Below are positions 25,516 through 34,764 of a stretch of 64,000 bases of DNA, in pieces (position 1 is the first letter of the stretch; every line of letters starts with the position of its first letter). The translations under genes and the position numbers were made by a program. The DNA lies in assembly GCA_031295385.1 (NCBI GenBank), contig JAUMOL010000017.1, positions 34,581-98,580 of the forward strand, given 5' to 3'. The DNA is from Collinsella sp. Its GTDB lineage: Bacteria > Actinomycetota > Coriobacteriia > Coriobacteriales > Coriobacteriaceae. The notes under the pieces were generated by a model, which saw only the letters and a program-made list of their open reading frames with translations, did no database searches and was not told the origin of the DNA.

Positions 25516-26166
25516 TTAGCGAAAATGAGCTCCGCGCACACTAAACTTCGCGCGAGCCTTCGCCAGGCAGTCGTAATGACCCACGTTATGGGCATCGCTC
25601 GCGATGAAGCTGTACAGGTTCTGATCGAACAGGCGCTGTGCCGGCTTTTTCTCGCGACCAAAGCGACCGCCGGCAATAAAGTCCGCCGAAGCCTGCAGCT
25701 TGCAGCCCATATCGACCAGGCGCTCCGCCACGCTTACATCCTTTTGAACCGCACGATAGCGCTCAGGATGAGCGATAATCACCTGGTAACCACGGCACTG
25801 CAAATCGTAAATCGTGTTCTCGTACTCTCTAAACGCATACGCATCGGCATGCGTCGAAAGCTCGAGCAGAAACTCGTTGGTCCCATCGAAATGCAAGTGC
25901 TCCGCGGCATCGATACCAAGCTCAACGAGCTTTCGATGGTTGGCCTCGAAGCCCATCTGGAGCGGAAAACCGTCAGCGTTATCACGCAGCAGCTCAAAGG
26001 CATCCCACATCTTGTCGTAATCAAAATAGGGATCACGGCAGTGAGGAGTGCAAACGATTCTGGTTACACCGGCCCGCTTGGCAGCCTCGAGCATCGCCAA
26101 GCTCTCATCGAGATCGGCGGCGCCGTCGTCTACACCCGGCAAGATATGGCAATGAATGTCACGCAT
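25516..26166 (-). CDS. CpsB/YwqE-type PHP-domain protein-tyrosine phosphatase
   Basis: A 216-residue metal-dependent phosphatase of the polymerase-and-histidinol-phosphatase fold. Metal ligands appear in order: DIHCHILPGVDDGA at the N-terminus, CTPHCRDPY, ELSTHADAY, IIAHPERYRA and the final SDAHN. The family dephosphorylates the tyrosine tail of the partner kinase and so resets capsule or exopolysaccharide assembly. It follows the kinase gene by 17 bases, in the usual wzz-kinase-phosphatase order. The ribosome binding site is weak (AAGG). No glycosyltransferase genes are near. Confidence 0.93.
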   Translation of the reverse strand: MRDIHCHILPGVDDGAADLDESLAMLEAAKRAGVTRIVCTPHCRDPYFDYDKMWDAFELLRDNADGFPLQMGFEANHRKLVELGIDAAEHLHFDGTNEFLLELSTHADAYAFREYENTIYDLQCRGYQVIIAHPERYRAVQKDVSVAERLVDMGCKLQASADFIAGGRFGREKKPAQRLFDQNLYSFIASDAHNVGHYDCLAKARAKFSVRGAHFR

Positions 26167-26183
26167 AGGTCAGCCTTAATCAA

Positions 26184-26921
26184 CTAAACGTTTGCTCGGT
26201 TGGTGAAGATGCCCTTTTTGGAAGTCCCCTGATCGTCGGAGCCCTTCTTCACCTTCTTACCGTCCTTGGTGTAGTAGGAGTAGTAGTACTCGCTGGTCTC
26301 GGTCTCGCAGTAGTTCATAACGGTACCGATGAGCTTGACCTTCTCGGACTTCTTAAGCTGACCGATGGCGTTGAGCGCCTCCTCGCGCTTGGTGAAATCC
26401 TCACGCACGACAAAAAGCGCACCGTCGGTCAGACTTGCGATCTCGGCAGCATCGATGAAGGTGCCGACCGGGGGAGCATCAAAGATGACGTACTGGAACT
26501 TGGCGGACAGTGCCTTTACCAGCTTGGCAAAGCGGTGAGAGACGATGATGTCGGCAGGATTGGGAATATGCGGCTCGGCATCGAGGAAGTAGAAGTTCTT
26601 CTGACCCGTCTCGACAATCGCCTGGTCAATAGAAACCTGCTCGGAAAGGACTGCATAGAGTCCGCCGCGGGAGCGGACACCGAGCATATCGGCAAGGGAC
26701 CTGCGACGCATATCAGCCTCGACCAGCAGGACGCTCTTGCCGCTGGTGGCGATAGCCTGGGCAAGGTTGATGGAAACCGTAGACTTGCCCTCGTTGGGAA
26801 TCGAGGAGGTAACGGTGATGGTGCGAATGGGGTCGTCCACGCTCGCAAAGCGGATGTTGGCCAGAAGGGTCTTGGCGGCATTCTGTACAACGAGCTTGTC
26901 AGTGTTCTTTGCCTTAGCCAT
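26184..26921 (-). CDS. Bacterial tyrosine kinase of the CpsD/CapB type
   Basis: A 245-residue cytoplasmic BY-kinase. Walker A is IPNEGKST (41-48), Walker A' is VLLVEADMRRR, and Walker B is YVIFDAPPVG. The C-terminal tail has a tyrosine cluster (SEYYYSYYTKD) that is the likely autophosphorylation site. Such kinases need a membrane partner for activation, and that protein is encoded immediately upstream (26924-27580). Phosphorylation cycles control the length and export of cell-surface polysaccharide. The start ATG follows the adaptor's stop by two bases. Confidence 0.95.
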   Translation of the reverse strand: MAKAKNTDKLVVQNAAKTLLANIRFASVDDPIRTITVTSSIPNEGKSTVSINLAQAIATSGKSVLLVEADMRRRSLADMLGVRSRGGLYAVLSEQVSIDQAIVETGQKNFYFLDAEPHIPNPADIIVSHRFAKLVKALSAKFQYVIFDAPPVGTFIDAAEIASLTDGALFVVREDFTKREEALNAIGQLKKSEKVKLIGTVMNYCETETSEYYYSYYTKDGKKVKKGSDDQGTSKKGIFTNRANV

Positions 26922-26923
26922 GC

Positions 26924-27580
26924 CTATTTACCACCTTTCATAGCCGGAATTCGGCCAACAACGGGAATGCCCAGGAGCTCTTCTGCCTCTTCGGCACCGC
27001 GGATGCGGGTATTGAGCATGTCTGCCAAAACGACATAGGCAACTGCGATAAAGATACCGGCGAGGAACGCGACAGCAACGTACAGCATACGCTTGGGACC
27101 GCTGGGGGCTTCGGGGGTCTTAGCCTCGTCGATAACGTTGATGCTCTGGGCAGCGCCGACGTTCTGAGCGACCGTACTCACCGAGCTGGCCATGGCCTTT
27201 GCGACCTTAGCCGTCTCCTTGGCATCGGTACCGGTAACCGAAAGCGTAATGACACGCGTGGTGGTCTCGGAGGAAACAGACACCTTGTAGTCATCCAGAT
27301 CGGTGAGGCCCAGTTCATTGGCTGCGCCGCTCTTAACGCTATCGCTATCCAGCAGCGTGGCGATATCGTTGGAAAGCATCTGACTCGCCGAGAGATCGTT
27401 GTAGCTCATCTGACCGCTATCGTCGGTCTTGGCGAGAATGTACATGCTCGTCGTCGCGGTATAGGTGTTGTCCATCGCAACGAAGGACACGATGCCCATG
27501 GCGATCGCGCAGACCACCGGAAGGGTGATGACCAGCTGAAGGTGCTTCTTCAGCAGCTGGAACAGTTCGAGAAGGGTCAT
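26924..27580 (-). CDS. Wzz/CapA-type chain-length determinant, activator of the tyrosine kinase
   Basis: A 218-residue membrane protein with two membrane segments (about 17-37 and 172-192) flanking an extracytoplasmic domain, the plan of Gram-positive Wzz/CapA polysaccharide co-polymerases. A proline-rich stretch (EAPSGPKRM) precedes the second segment, as is usual. The C-terminal cytoplasmic tail (RGAEEAEELLGIPVVGRIP) matches the part that contacts and activates the BY-kinase. It is the first gene of the wzz-cpsD-cpsB set, and GAAAGGC precedes the ATG. Confidence 0.93.
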   Translation of the reverse strand: MTLLELFQLLKKHLQLVITLPVVCAIAMGIVSFVAMDNTYTATTSMYILAKTDDSGQMSYNDLSASQMLSNDIATLLDSDSVKSGAANELGLTDLDDYKVSVSSETTTRVITLSVTGTDAKETAKVAKAMASSVSTVAQNVGAAQSINVIDEAKTPEAPSGPKRMLYVAVAFLAGIFIAVAYVVLADMLNTRIRGAEEAEELLGIPVVGRIPAMKGGK

Positions 27581-27721
27581 GCAGCTTGCCTTTCATTTCC
27601 CCAGTTCGGATTGACAAAACTGTCCGTATGTTATCGCATCTTTTTACCGAGACCAAACTCTATACATAAGAAACAGGCTCTCCTGTAAAAATGTCGGAAG
27701 CAATCGTAAAATTGCACAACA

Positions 27722-27750
27722 ACGCCGCACCCGAAAGTCAAATGCGGCGT
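27722..27750 (-). terminator. Possible terminator after the PhoR-like gene
   Basis: ACGCCGCA pairs with TGCGGCGT across a 13-base loop. On the minus strand only a T/G-rich tail follows, so it is a weak candidate. Confidence 0.45.
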
Positions 27751-27775
27751 CTGCATCAATATCTATGTTATATCG

Positions 27776-29200
27776 CTATGCGAATGGCTCGTCCTGCTGT
27801 ATGGGAAACGTCACCGTAATGGTGGTTCCCACGCCCAACTCGCTCGACAGATCGAGCGTGGCGTGATGATACAGGGCCGCATGCTTGACAATGGCAAGCC
27901 CCAGACCGGTTCCGCCGCGTGCCTTGGACCTACTCTTGTCCACGCGATAGAACCGCTCAAATACCTTGCCCTGTTCTTCAAGCGCGATACCGATTCCCGT
28001 GTCGGCGACCGCAAGGAACGGATGGCCTTCGTCGTTGGTGCCGCACTGCAGCGTAACCGTACCGCCGGGTCGATTGTAGCGGATGGCGTTGCTTGCCAGA
28101 TTATAGATGAGCTCGTCAATCAAGCGCGACACGCCCTCGATGACCACAGGCTTGGTCTCATGACTTATCGTCACATTCGCCTGACGGGCGACCTGTTCAA
28201 GACGCTGCTCGACCGCGTAGATGGCACGCGAGAGCTCAATAGGCTCCGTGGACCCAATGGGCACCGCCTCGCCCTCAGCTGCACGCTCGGCCTCGTCCAA
28301 GTTAGACAGCGTAAGGATATCGTTGACAAGCGCTGCCAAGCGGCCCGCCTCACGATAGATGCGACCGCCAAAGTTGCGCAGGTCGCCCTCGCCCTCGACC
28401 ATGCCGTTTGCGATGAGCTCGGCATAGCCCGAAATCGCCGTAAGCGGCGTCTTGAGCTCATGGGTGATATTCGCCGTGAACTCGCGGCGCATACGGTCGT
28501 TGTCCGCCAGCACCGCCATTTGGCGCTTGAGCTCCTGGCGCTGCGACTCAATACGCTCAAGCATGGGGACCATCTCGGCATAGGCGTGCTCATAGCTACG
28601 GCGTGGGTGGTCCAAATCCACCTCTTGCAAAGGCGCGATGATGGCACGGGACTCGCGGCGCGCCATAAAAAACGAGAGTACCGCACCCGCTGCTGCGATA
28701 AGCAGCATCGGCGCCACCATCGACAGCAAAATCGCCGCAACGCCAGGCTGGGCCTGCGCCAAGCGGACAACCTGGCCGTTATCAAGGGCGACGGCGCGAT
28801 ACAGCATAATCTCGTCGAGCGTAGAGCTTGCGCGCTCCGCGGAACCCGAACCACTCTCAAAGGCCTCGATGACCTCGGGGCGATCGCCATGGTTGGGCAG
28901 TGTGGAAGGCGACGCCTCGTTGTCGTAGGCAACCGATCCATCCTTGTTAATCAGCGTGATGCGCAAGTCCTCTCGATCGAGGCTACGCAAGAACGGGATG
29001 GGCTCCTGCTGCTCGTCGAGGGCGGCAGCAATGAGCTCGGTTTCTTGCGCCAGGTTGGCACTCGTGGCATCCGCCAAGGTGTTTTGCACAAAGAACGCAC
29101 CCAGCACCGTAAACGCCACGATAACCGCCATGGCGCAGACAAAGATCGTCACAAAAACGCGGTGCGACAGCGTATGTTTTCCCTGGGGGGCGAAGACCAC
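27776..29200 (-). CDS. Sensor histidine kinase, PhoR-like
   Basis: A 474-residue membrane kinase. Two membrane segments (about 13-37 and 157-180) enclose an extracytoplasmic sensor of about 120 residues. The HisKA box is NITHELKTPLTAISGY (phospho-acceptor His). The HATPase domain shows LIDELIYNLASNAIRYN (N box), ADTGIGI (G1) and RGGTGLGLAIVKH (G2). It lies three bases downstream of its response regulator and two genes after pstB, so it is most likely the phosphate-sensing PhoR partner. No PAS domain is obvious. Confidence 0.93.
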   Translation of the reverse strand: MVFAPQGKHTLSHRVFVTIFVCAMAVIVAFTVLGAFFVQNTLADATSANLAQETELIAAALDEQQEPIPFLRSLDREDLRITLINKDGSVAYDNEASPSTLPNHGDRPEVIEAFESGSGSAERASSTLDEIMLYRAVALDNGQVVRLAQAQPGVAAILLSMVAPMLLIAAAGAVLSFFMARRESRAIIAPLQEVDLDHPRRSYEHAYAEMVPMLERIESQRQELKRQMAVLADNDRMRREFTANITHELKTPLTAISGYAELIANGMVEGEGDLRNFGGRIYREAGRLAALVNDILTLSNLDEAERAAEGEAVPIGSTEPIELSRAIYAVEQRLEQVARQANVTISHETKPVVIEGVSRLIDELIYNLASNAIRYNRPGGTVTLQCGTNDEGHPFLAVADTGIGIALEEQGKVFERFYRVDKSRSKARGGTGLGLAIVKHAALYHHATLDLSSELGVGTTITVTFPIQQDEPFA

Positions 29201-29203
29201 GGG

Positions 29204-29932
29204 TTACTCCTCCGATGCGGTGGCCGCGGTGTCGTCACCTTCGGCACCATCACCGGCAGAAGGCTCGGCCAAGCGGTAGCCCACGCCGCGCACGGTCTCG
29301 ATGGCGCTGGCATGCTCGCCCAGTTTTTGGCGAAGCGTCTGCACGTGCACGTCAACGGTGCGCGAACCGCCGTCGAAGTCCCAGCCCCACACGCTCTGCA
29401 GCAACGACTCGCGGGTAAAGACCACGCCGGGCTTGCGCATGAGGTACTCGAGCAGGTCGAACTCGCGCAGGGTGAGCTTAAGCGACTCGCCGGCAACAGT
29501 CACCTCACGATGGCTGGGCGAGAGCACGATGTCGCCCACGCTGAGCACATCGCTTGCCTGTTTGACCATGCCGCCGCGACGCAGCAGTGCGCGGCAGCGG
29601 CTGGCGAGCTCCATGAGCGAGAAGGGTTTAGTCAGGTAATCGTCGGCACCGCCATCGAGCGCCATCACCTTGTCGAGCTCGGTGTCCTTGGCGGTAAGCA
29701 TCATGATGGGCACCGTCGCCGTCAGGCGGTCGGCGCGGAGGCGGCGCATAATCGCCAAACCATCGGTATCGGGCAGCATGATATCGAGCAGCACAGCATC
29801 GGGCACCCGTCGCGCCACGGCAGCCTTAAACTCACCGTCGCACGAAAAGCCTTCGGCCTCGATCCCCTGCTTGCGCAGCGCATAGACCGTCAAATCCCTG
29901 ATGTTGTCATCGTCCTCGACGTAATAGATCAT
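29204..29932 (-). CDS. OmpR-family response regulator, PhoP/PhoB-like
   Basis: A 242-residue regulator. The receiver domain has the acidic pocket YYVEDDD, the phospho-acceptor in LLDIMLPDTDG, the Thr in MLTAKD and Lys in LTKPFS. The winged-helix output domain ends in TVDVHVQTLRQKLG and the typical VRGVGYRL. The tail is acidic and low-complexity. The ATG at 29932 follows AAAGGGG. It is flanked by pstB upstream and the kinase downstream on one strand, as in phosphate-starvation operons. Confidence 0.95.
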   Translation of the reverse strand: MIYYVEDDDNIRDLTVYALRKQGIEAEGFSCDGEFKAAVARRVPDAVLLDIMLPDTDGLAIMRRLRADRLTATVPIMMLTAKDTELDKVMALDGGADDYLTKPFSLMELASRCRALLRRGGMVKQASDVLSVGDIVLSPSHREVTVAGESLKLTLREFDLLEYLMRKPGVVFTRESLLQSVWGWDFDGGSRTVDVHVQTLRQKLGEHASAIETVRGVGYRLAEPSAGDGAEGDDTAATASEE

Positions 29933-29996
29933 GTTGAACCCCTTTGCGGCCGGCATGACCGCATCTTAACCCTAAAGGTACCTTTACTAGATGGTA

Positions 29997-30872
<876 letters not shown>

Positions 30873-30975
30873 ACCGCATACCTCCACATCGATATCAATT
30901 CAGCAGTATCGATAGTAGAAATCGCGGCTCATATGCACGTGAGCGCATTGTCAAGTGTTTGTAAGGGCACGTTGG

Positions 30976-32214
30976 CTATGCGGCGGGCAGCTCGATGGTG
31001 AATATCGTGTGTTCGGGCGTCGATTCACATGCAACGGTACCACCGTGTGCCGCGATGATCTCCTTGGCAATAGCAAGGCCCAGACCGGCACCACCGCGAT
31101 TGGTCGCACGCGCCGCATCCAGGCGATAGAACTTCTCAAAGATCACCTTGAGCTTAGCCGCAGGGATAGGATCGCCCTGATTGATAAAGCGCACGCGCAC
31201 GCCGCCATCGTCTTGGCGCCCGGCCTCAATCGTGATAGTCGAGCCCTCATAGCTATAGGCAATAGCGTTTTTCATGATGTTGTTGAACACGCGAGCCATT
31301 TTGTCGCCATCCACGAGCACCGTCAGGTCCTCGCGAATATCAACTTGGACTTCCTTATGCTGCTCGTTGAGGATGGGATAGAACTCATCAGCCACCTGAG
31401 CCAGCAGCAACCCCAGATCAACATACCCGCGCGTGAGCACGATATCGTGGAAGTCAAAGCGCGTGATATCGAAGAACTCTTCGATGAGCGCATCGAGCCG
31501 GTGCGCCTTGTCGAGCGCCACGCCCGTAAAGTGCGCACGTTGCTCAACCGGCAGCTCAGGAGCCTCTTGCAGCAGCGAAAGATAGCCCACCACACTGGCA
31601 AGCGGGGTGCGTAGGTCATGTGCCAAGTACGTGACCAGATCGTCCTTGCGATGCGACTCGTCACGCAGAGCTTGCTGCACCTTGCGCTCACGGTCACGCA
31701 CGCGGTTAAGGGCGCCCTCGACCTCCAAGAAGTCGCCGTCGATGTTGTCCCAGGTGTTGGGGTGATCGATCAGGCGATCTTGAATACGAGCGGCCAGCAC
31801 ACAATCGGCATGCTGCTCGCCCTGCTCGTAGCCCTGGTAGTACAGGGCGCGGCCACACAAGAACAGCACGCACGCGGCAAGCGCCAGCACAAAGCCAAGC
31901 ATGTTGAATACAAAGCCGGCATCGAACAGCACCGGCCCTTCGATGCCGCCGAGCGCCATGGCGCCAATCGCCAACGTCATGGCCCACGCGGCGCCGCCAA
32001 TCACCACGCAGCGGCACACGATCTCAAATCGATCGATCAGCAAAAAGCCGACAAGCAGCACCGCCAAGATTCCGACGATGTTGTCGATGCCAATCAGCAG
32101 CAGGCTCAGCAAAAAGAGCAGCACCGTTGCGAGCGCGCGGTTGTCGACGACCGACCTCACGTATTCAAAGAGCCGATCGGGCACCTCGAACGCTTGCCTA
32201 TCGTCTTTTGTCAT
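30976..32214 (-). CDS. Sensor histidine kinase with a multi-pass N-terminus (VanS/envelope type)
   Basis: A 412-residue kinase. The N-terminal region is mostly membrane, with four or five closely packed segments (about 25-135) and little extracytoplasmic sequence. This suggests intramembrane sensing. The HisKA box is YLAHDLRTPLASVVGYLSL, the N box is FNNIMKNAIAYSYEG, and the G2 box is RGGAGLGLAIAKE. Its best-known relatives in the kinase core are VanS-like. The ATG at 32214 follows GAGGATC; an extension to 32379 would overlap the regulator gene. It lies 26 bases after its response regulator and is transcribed away from the D-Ala-D-Ala carboxypeptidase. Confidence 0.92.
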   Translation of the reverse strand: MTKDDRQAFEVPDRLFEYVRSVVDNRALATVLLFLLSLLLIGIDNIVGILAVLLVGFLLIDRFEIVCRCVVIGGAAWAMTLAIGAMALGGIEGPVLFDAGFVFNMLGFVLALAACVLFLCGRALYYQGYEQGEQHADCVLAARIQDRLIDHPNTWDNIDGDFLEVEGALNRVRDRERKVQQALRDESHRKDDLVTYLAHDLRTPLASVVGYLSLLQEAPELPVEQRAHFTGVALDKAHRLDALIEEFFDITRFDFHDIVLTRGYVDLGLLLAQVADEFYPILNEQHKEVQVDIREDLTVLVDGDKMARVFNNIMKNAIAYSYEGSTITIEAGRQDDGGVRVRFINQGDPIPAAKLKVIFEKFYRLDAARATNRGGAGLGLAIAKEIIAAHGGTVACESTPEHTIFTIELPAA

Positions 32215-32240
32215 ATCAAGATCCTCACAAGCGAAAAGCG

Positions 32241-32936
32241 TTATTCGATGATGTAGCCGACGCCCCAGACGTTTTTGATAAAGCGTGGCTTTTGTGCGTC
32301 GTCGCCAATCTTTTCGCGCAAGTGGCGAATATGCACCATCACCGTATTGTTGGAGCCGGGCATAAAGTCCTCGTTCCACACCGCGCGGAACAGGTCCTCC
32401 ACGGCCACCACGCTGCCGCGATGCTCGACCAGATACAGCAAGATTGAATACTCGGTGGGCGTGAGGCGAACCGGTGAACCGTCCACTGTCACGGAACGAG
32501 CATCGCGGTTGATCTCCAAGCCGTCGAGCTGAATGGTCGGCGACTCGGCCGCCTGTGCACGGCTACCGTAGCTGGTGTAGCGGCGAAGCTGAGCGTGCAC
32601 GCGCGCGATGAGCTCCAGCGGACGGAACGGCTTAACCACGTAATCGTCCGCGCCAAGCGAAAGGCCCTCGATCTTGTCTTGCTGGGCATCGCGCGCCGTC
32701 AGCATGATCACAGGATAGGTATGGCTGGAACGGATCGTACGCAGCAGCTCAAACCCATCGATATCGGGCAGCATGACATCCAGCAGCGCCAGATCGAACT
32801 CCTGCTCCAAGATTGCCTTGGCCGCATCGGCCCCGCTATAGGCAATCTGGACATCAAAGCCCTCTTTTGTAAGGTAGATACCAACCAAGTCGGCGATGGC
32901 CTTTTCGTCATCAACTACCAAAATGCGCTCGTTCAT
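32241..32936 (-). CDS. OmpR-family response regulator (VanR-like)
   Basis: A 231-residue regulator with a receiver domain (VVDDEKAIADL, LLDVMLPDIDGFELL phospho-acceptor, MLTARDAQQDK, VKPFRPLEL) and a winged-helix domain ending in the VWGVGYIIE motif. The receiver start and the NTVMVHIRHLREKIG output helix resemble VanR-type regulators. It pairs with the multi-pass kinase downstream and is divergent from a D,D-carboxypeptidase gene about 200 bases away, so a cell-wall function is plausible. Vancomycin resistance genes themselves are not present. Confidence 0.93.
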   Translation of the reverse strand: MNERILVVDDEKAIADLVGIYLTKEGFDVQIAYSGADAAKAILEQEFDLALLDVMLPDIDGFELLRTIRSSHTYPVIMLTARDAQQDKIEGLSLGADDYVVKPFRPLELIARVHAQLRRYTSYGSRAQAAESPTIQLDGLEINRDARSVTVDGSPVRLTPTEYSILLYLVEHRGSVVAVEDLFRAVWNEDFMPGSNNTVMVHIRHLREKIGDDAQKPRFIKNVWGVGYIIE

Positions 32937-33088
32937 GCGTGCTCCTCTCGCGCTCCATTATGCCCGAGGCGACGCATGCCACACACAACAAGCGTGGGTG
33001 ATTAAGTCGGCCTTAAGCACCCTTGTGCCCGTTCGGGCGCGGATGTGGGCCACGCACGCACGCGATGATCGCCGACGCCGGCAAACGA

Positions 33089-33094
33089 TATACT
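33089..33094 (+). promoter_or_regulatory. Candidate -10 box of the D,D-carboxypeptidase gene
   Basis: TATACT at 33089-33094 is a good -10 match, giving a start of transcription near 33101. No strong -35 is seen. This position argues against translation starts upstream of it and for the GTG at 33134. Confidence 0.4.
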
Positions 33095-33133
33095 CTAGTT
33101 CCAGAAGAGACCATCCCGTCGAAAGCGAAATCC

Positions 33134-34474
33134 GTGAAGTCCCTCACCTCTTTTGCAAAGCGCTCAGCCCAGCTTGCCGCCGGCTTTGTCTGCGCTATCG
33201 CCCTTGCCGCTGGCGTGCCCACCGTCGCCGGCGCCCAAGTGCTCACGACCGACAATGTTTGCGGCAAAACCGCCGATGCGCGCGGCATCACGGCCGAAAA
33301 CCTGCCCGATATCGATGCGACCAATGCCCTCGTCATGGGCAAAGACGGCACCGTCTACTATGCCCGTGGCGCCGATGAGCAGGTCAAGATCGCCTCGATC
33401 ACCAAGGTCATGACCGCAATCCTAACCGTCGAGAATTGCAAGATGGACGAGAAGGTCACGGTAAGCAACGCCGCAGCCACCGTGGGCAATTCGACCGCCG
33501 GCTTGCTCGAAGGCGACAAGCTTACCGTGGAGCAGGCGCTGCGCGGCCTGATGATTCCCTCGGGCAACGACGCCGCCATCGTGCTCGCCGAATATGTGGG
33601 CAAGAAGATCGACCCTAAGACCAAAGACGCCGAGGCCACCTTTGTGAAGGCCATGAACGAGCGCGCTAAGAAGCTCGGCTGTACCGGTACGCTTTTTGAA
33701 AACCCGCATGGTCTGGACTTTGATGAGTGGGCTGGCGATATGCACTCAACCGCACATGACGTGGCGCTGATGATGCAGGAGGCCATGAAAAACGACACGA
33801 TCCGCGAGGTCGTAGCGAGCGAGGATTCCTGGATCGAGGTCACGGGCGCCGACGGCACCGACCATTCGCATTCCATGGACACGCATAACTATTTGCTGGG
33901 CCAAGATGGCAACATCGGCGGCAAGACCGGCACCACCGACGACGCGGGCTATTGCTTTACGAGTGCCTACAACCGCGATGGCGACGAGATCTACACCGTC
34001 GTTTTGAACTCCACCACCACCGACCAGCGCTTTACCGATACCGCAACCCTTGCCAATTGGTACTACGGTCACAAGGTGACGGTCGCGATCGCCAACACGC
34101 AGGAAAAGACCGCCAACGGCAACCCGCTTATGGCGCGCATTGGCCAAACCGACTGGACGGATAAGACGATCGACGCCACACTCGCCGATCCTACGGCGCA
34201 AGCGACCGTGTTTTCCCTTGCCGGCGAGGTGACCGAAAAGGTTAGCCACGACGATCTTTCGGGCACGGTGCATGTGGGCGACAAGGTGGGCAGCGTTACG
34301 CTCAAGCAGGACGGCACCAAGATCGCCGTCATGGACCTGGTTGCCGACGAGGAAGGGGCAGGGCCGAATCCCATTGAGTGGCTCCTTGTGAAGCTCGACC
34401 GCCTGGGCCGCCGCATCGACAACCGGCCACTCACGGCAGAGAGCGAGACCGTCGCCAAGGCGCCCAAGGCGTAG
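33134..34474 (+). CDS. D-alanyl-D-alanine carboxypeptidase (S11 family)
   Basis: A 446-residue secreted, probably membrane-anchored, penicillin-binding protein that trims the terminal D-Ala of peptidoglycan stem peptides. A signal peptide (basic start KSLTSFAKRS, hydrophobic core, AGAQ cleavage area) is followed by the SxxK motif SITK (Ser88, Lys91), SGN, and KTGTT. A C-terminal DacA-like beta domain follows. The final 35 residues have an amphipathic stretch (PIEWLLVKLDRLGRRI) that could anchor it to the membrane. GTG at 33134 was chosen because it gives a clean signal peptide and lies after the probable promoter; longer starts add 15-37 odd residues. It is divergent from the VanR-like gene. 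Confidence 0.94.
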   Translation: MKSLTSFAKRSAQLAAGFVCAIALAAGVPTVAGAQVLTTDNVCGKTADARGITAENLPDIDATNALVMGKDGTVYYARGADEQVKIASITKVMTAILTVENCKMDEKVTVSNAAATVGNSTAGLLEGDKLTVEQALRGLMIPSGNDAAIVLAEYVGKKIDPKTKDAEATFVKAMNERAKKLGCTGTLFENPHGLDFDEWAGDMHSTAHDVALMMQEAMKNDTIREVVASEDSWIEVTGADGTDHSHSMDTHNYLLGQDGNIGGKTGTTDDAGYCFTSAYNRDGDEIYTVVLNSTTTDQRFTDTATLANWYYGHKVTVAIANTQEKTANGNPLMARIGQTDWTDKTIDATLADPTAQATVFSLAGEVTEKVSHDDLSGTVHVGDKVGSVTLKQDGTKIAVMDLVADEEGAGPNPIEWLLVKLDRLGRRIDNRPLTAESETVAKAPKA

Positions 34475-34499
34475 GGCCGGAGCGATATCACATCGAACC

Positions 34500-34532
34500 A
34501 AATGAGGCGTCCAACGGGGCGCCTCATTTTTG
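34500..34532 (+). terminator. Terminator of the D,D-carboxypeptidase gene
   Basis: ATGAGGCG pairs with CGCCTCAT across a short loop, followed by TTTTTGAG on the plus strand. Confidence 0.85.
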
Positions 34533-34554
34533 AGGGTTCGAATCCCCAGCCTCC
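34533..34554 (+). repeat. Inverted partial copy of the tRNA-Ser 3' end
   Basis: The plus-strand stretch holds GGGTTCGAATCCCCAGC, identical to the T-arm and start of the acceptor arm of the neighbouring tRNA-Ser gene, which is on the minus strand 55 bases away. The rest of the tRNA is missing. It may be a recombination scar or an old attachment-site fragment. Confidence 0.6.
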
Positions 34555-34565
34555 TTTCTCCACAC

Positions 34566-34591
34566 AAAAAAGGGCCCCAAATGGGACCCTT
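34566..34591 (-). terminator. Terminator of tRNA-Ser
   Basis: GGGTCCC and GGGGCCC arms around ATTT, followed on the minus strand by six T residues. Confidence 0.8.
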
Positions 34592-34608
34592 CTTCAAATT
34601 CGTACTGG

Positions 34609-34696
34609 CGGAGAGCTGGGGATTCGAACCCCAGATGCCCTTTTGGGGCATACTCGCTTAGCAGGCGAGCACCTTCGGCCTCTCGGTCAGCTCTCC
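34609..34696 (-). tRNA. tRNA-Ser (anticodon GCT)
   Basis: An 88-nt cloverleaf with a seven-base-pair acceptor stem GGAGAGC/GCTCTCC, discriminator G, a long variable arm (ATGCCCC...GGGGCAT-like) typical of serine tRNAs, and the anticodon loop GCCTGCTAA region giving GCT for AGC/AGT codons. CCA is not encoded. Confidence 0.95.
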
Positions 34697-34764
34697 GTAA
34701 CAGCCGTTCTATAGTAACCAAACAGCCAAGGATGGGCAAGAGGAAATTTGGAGCGATTCCATTT

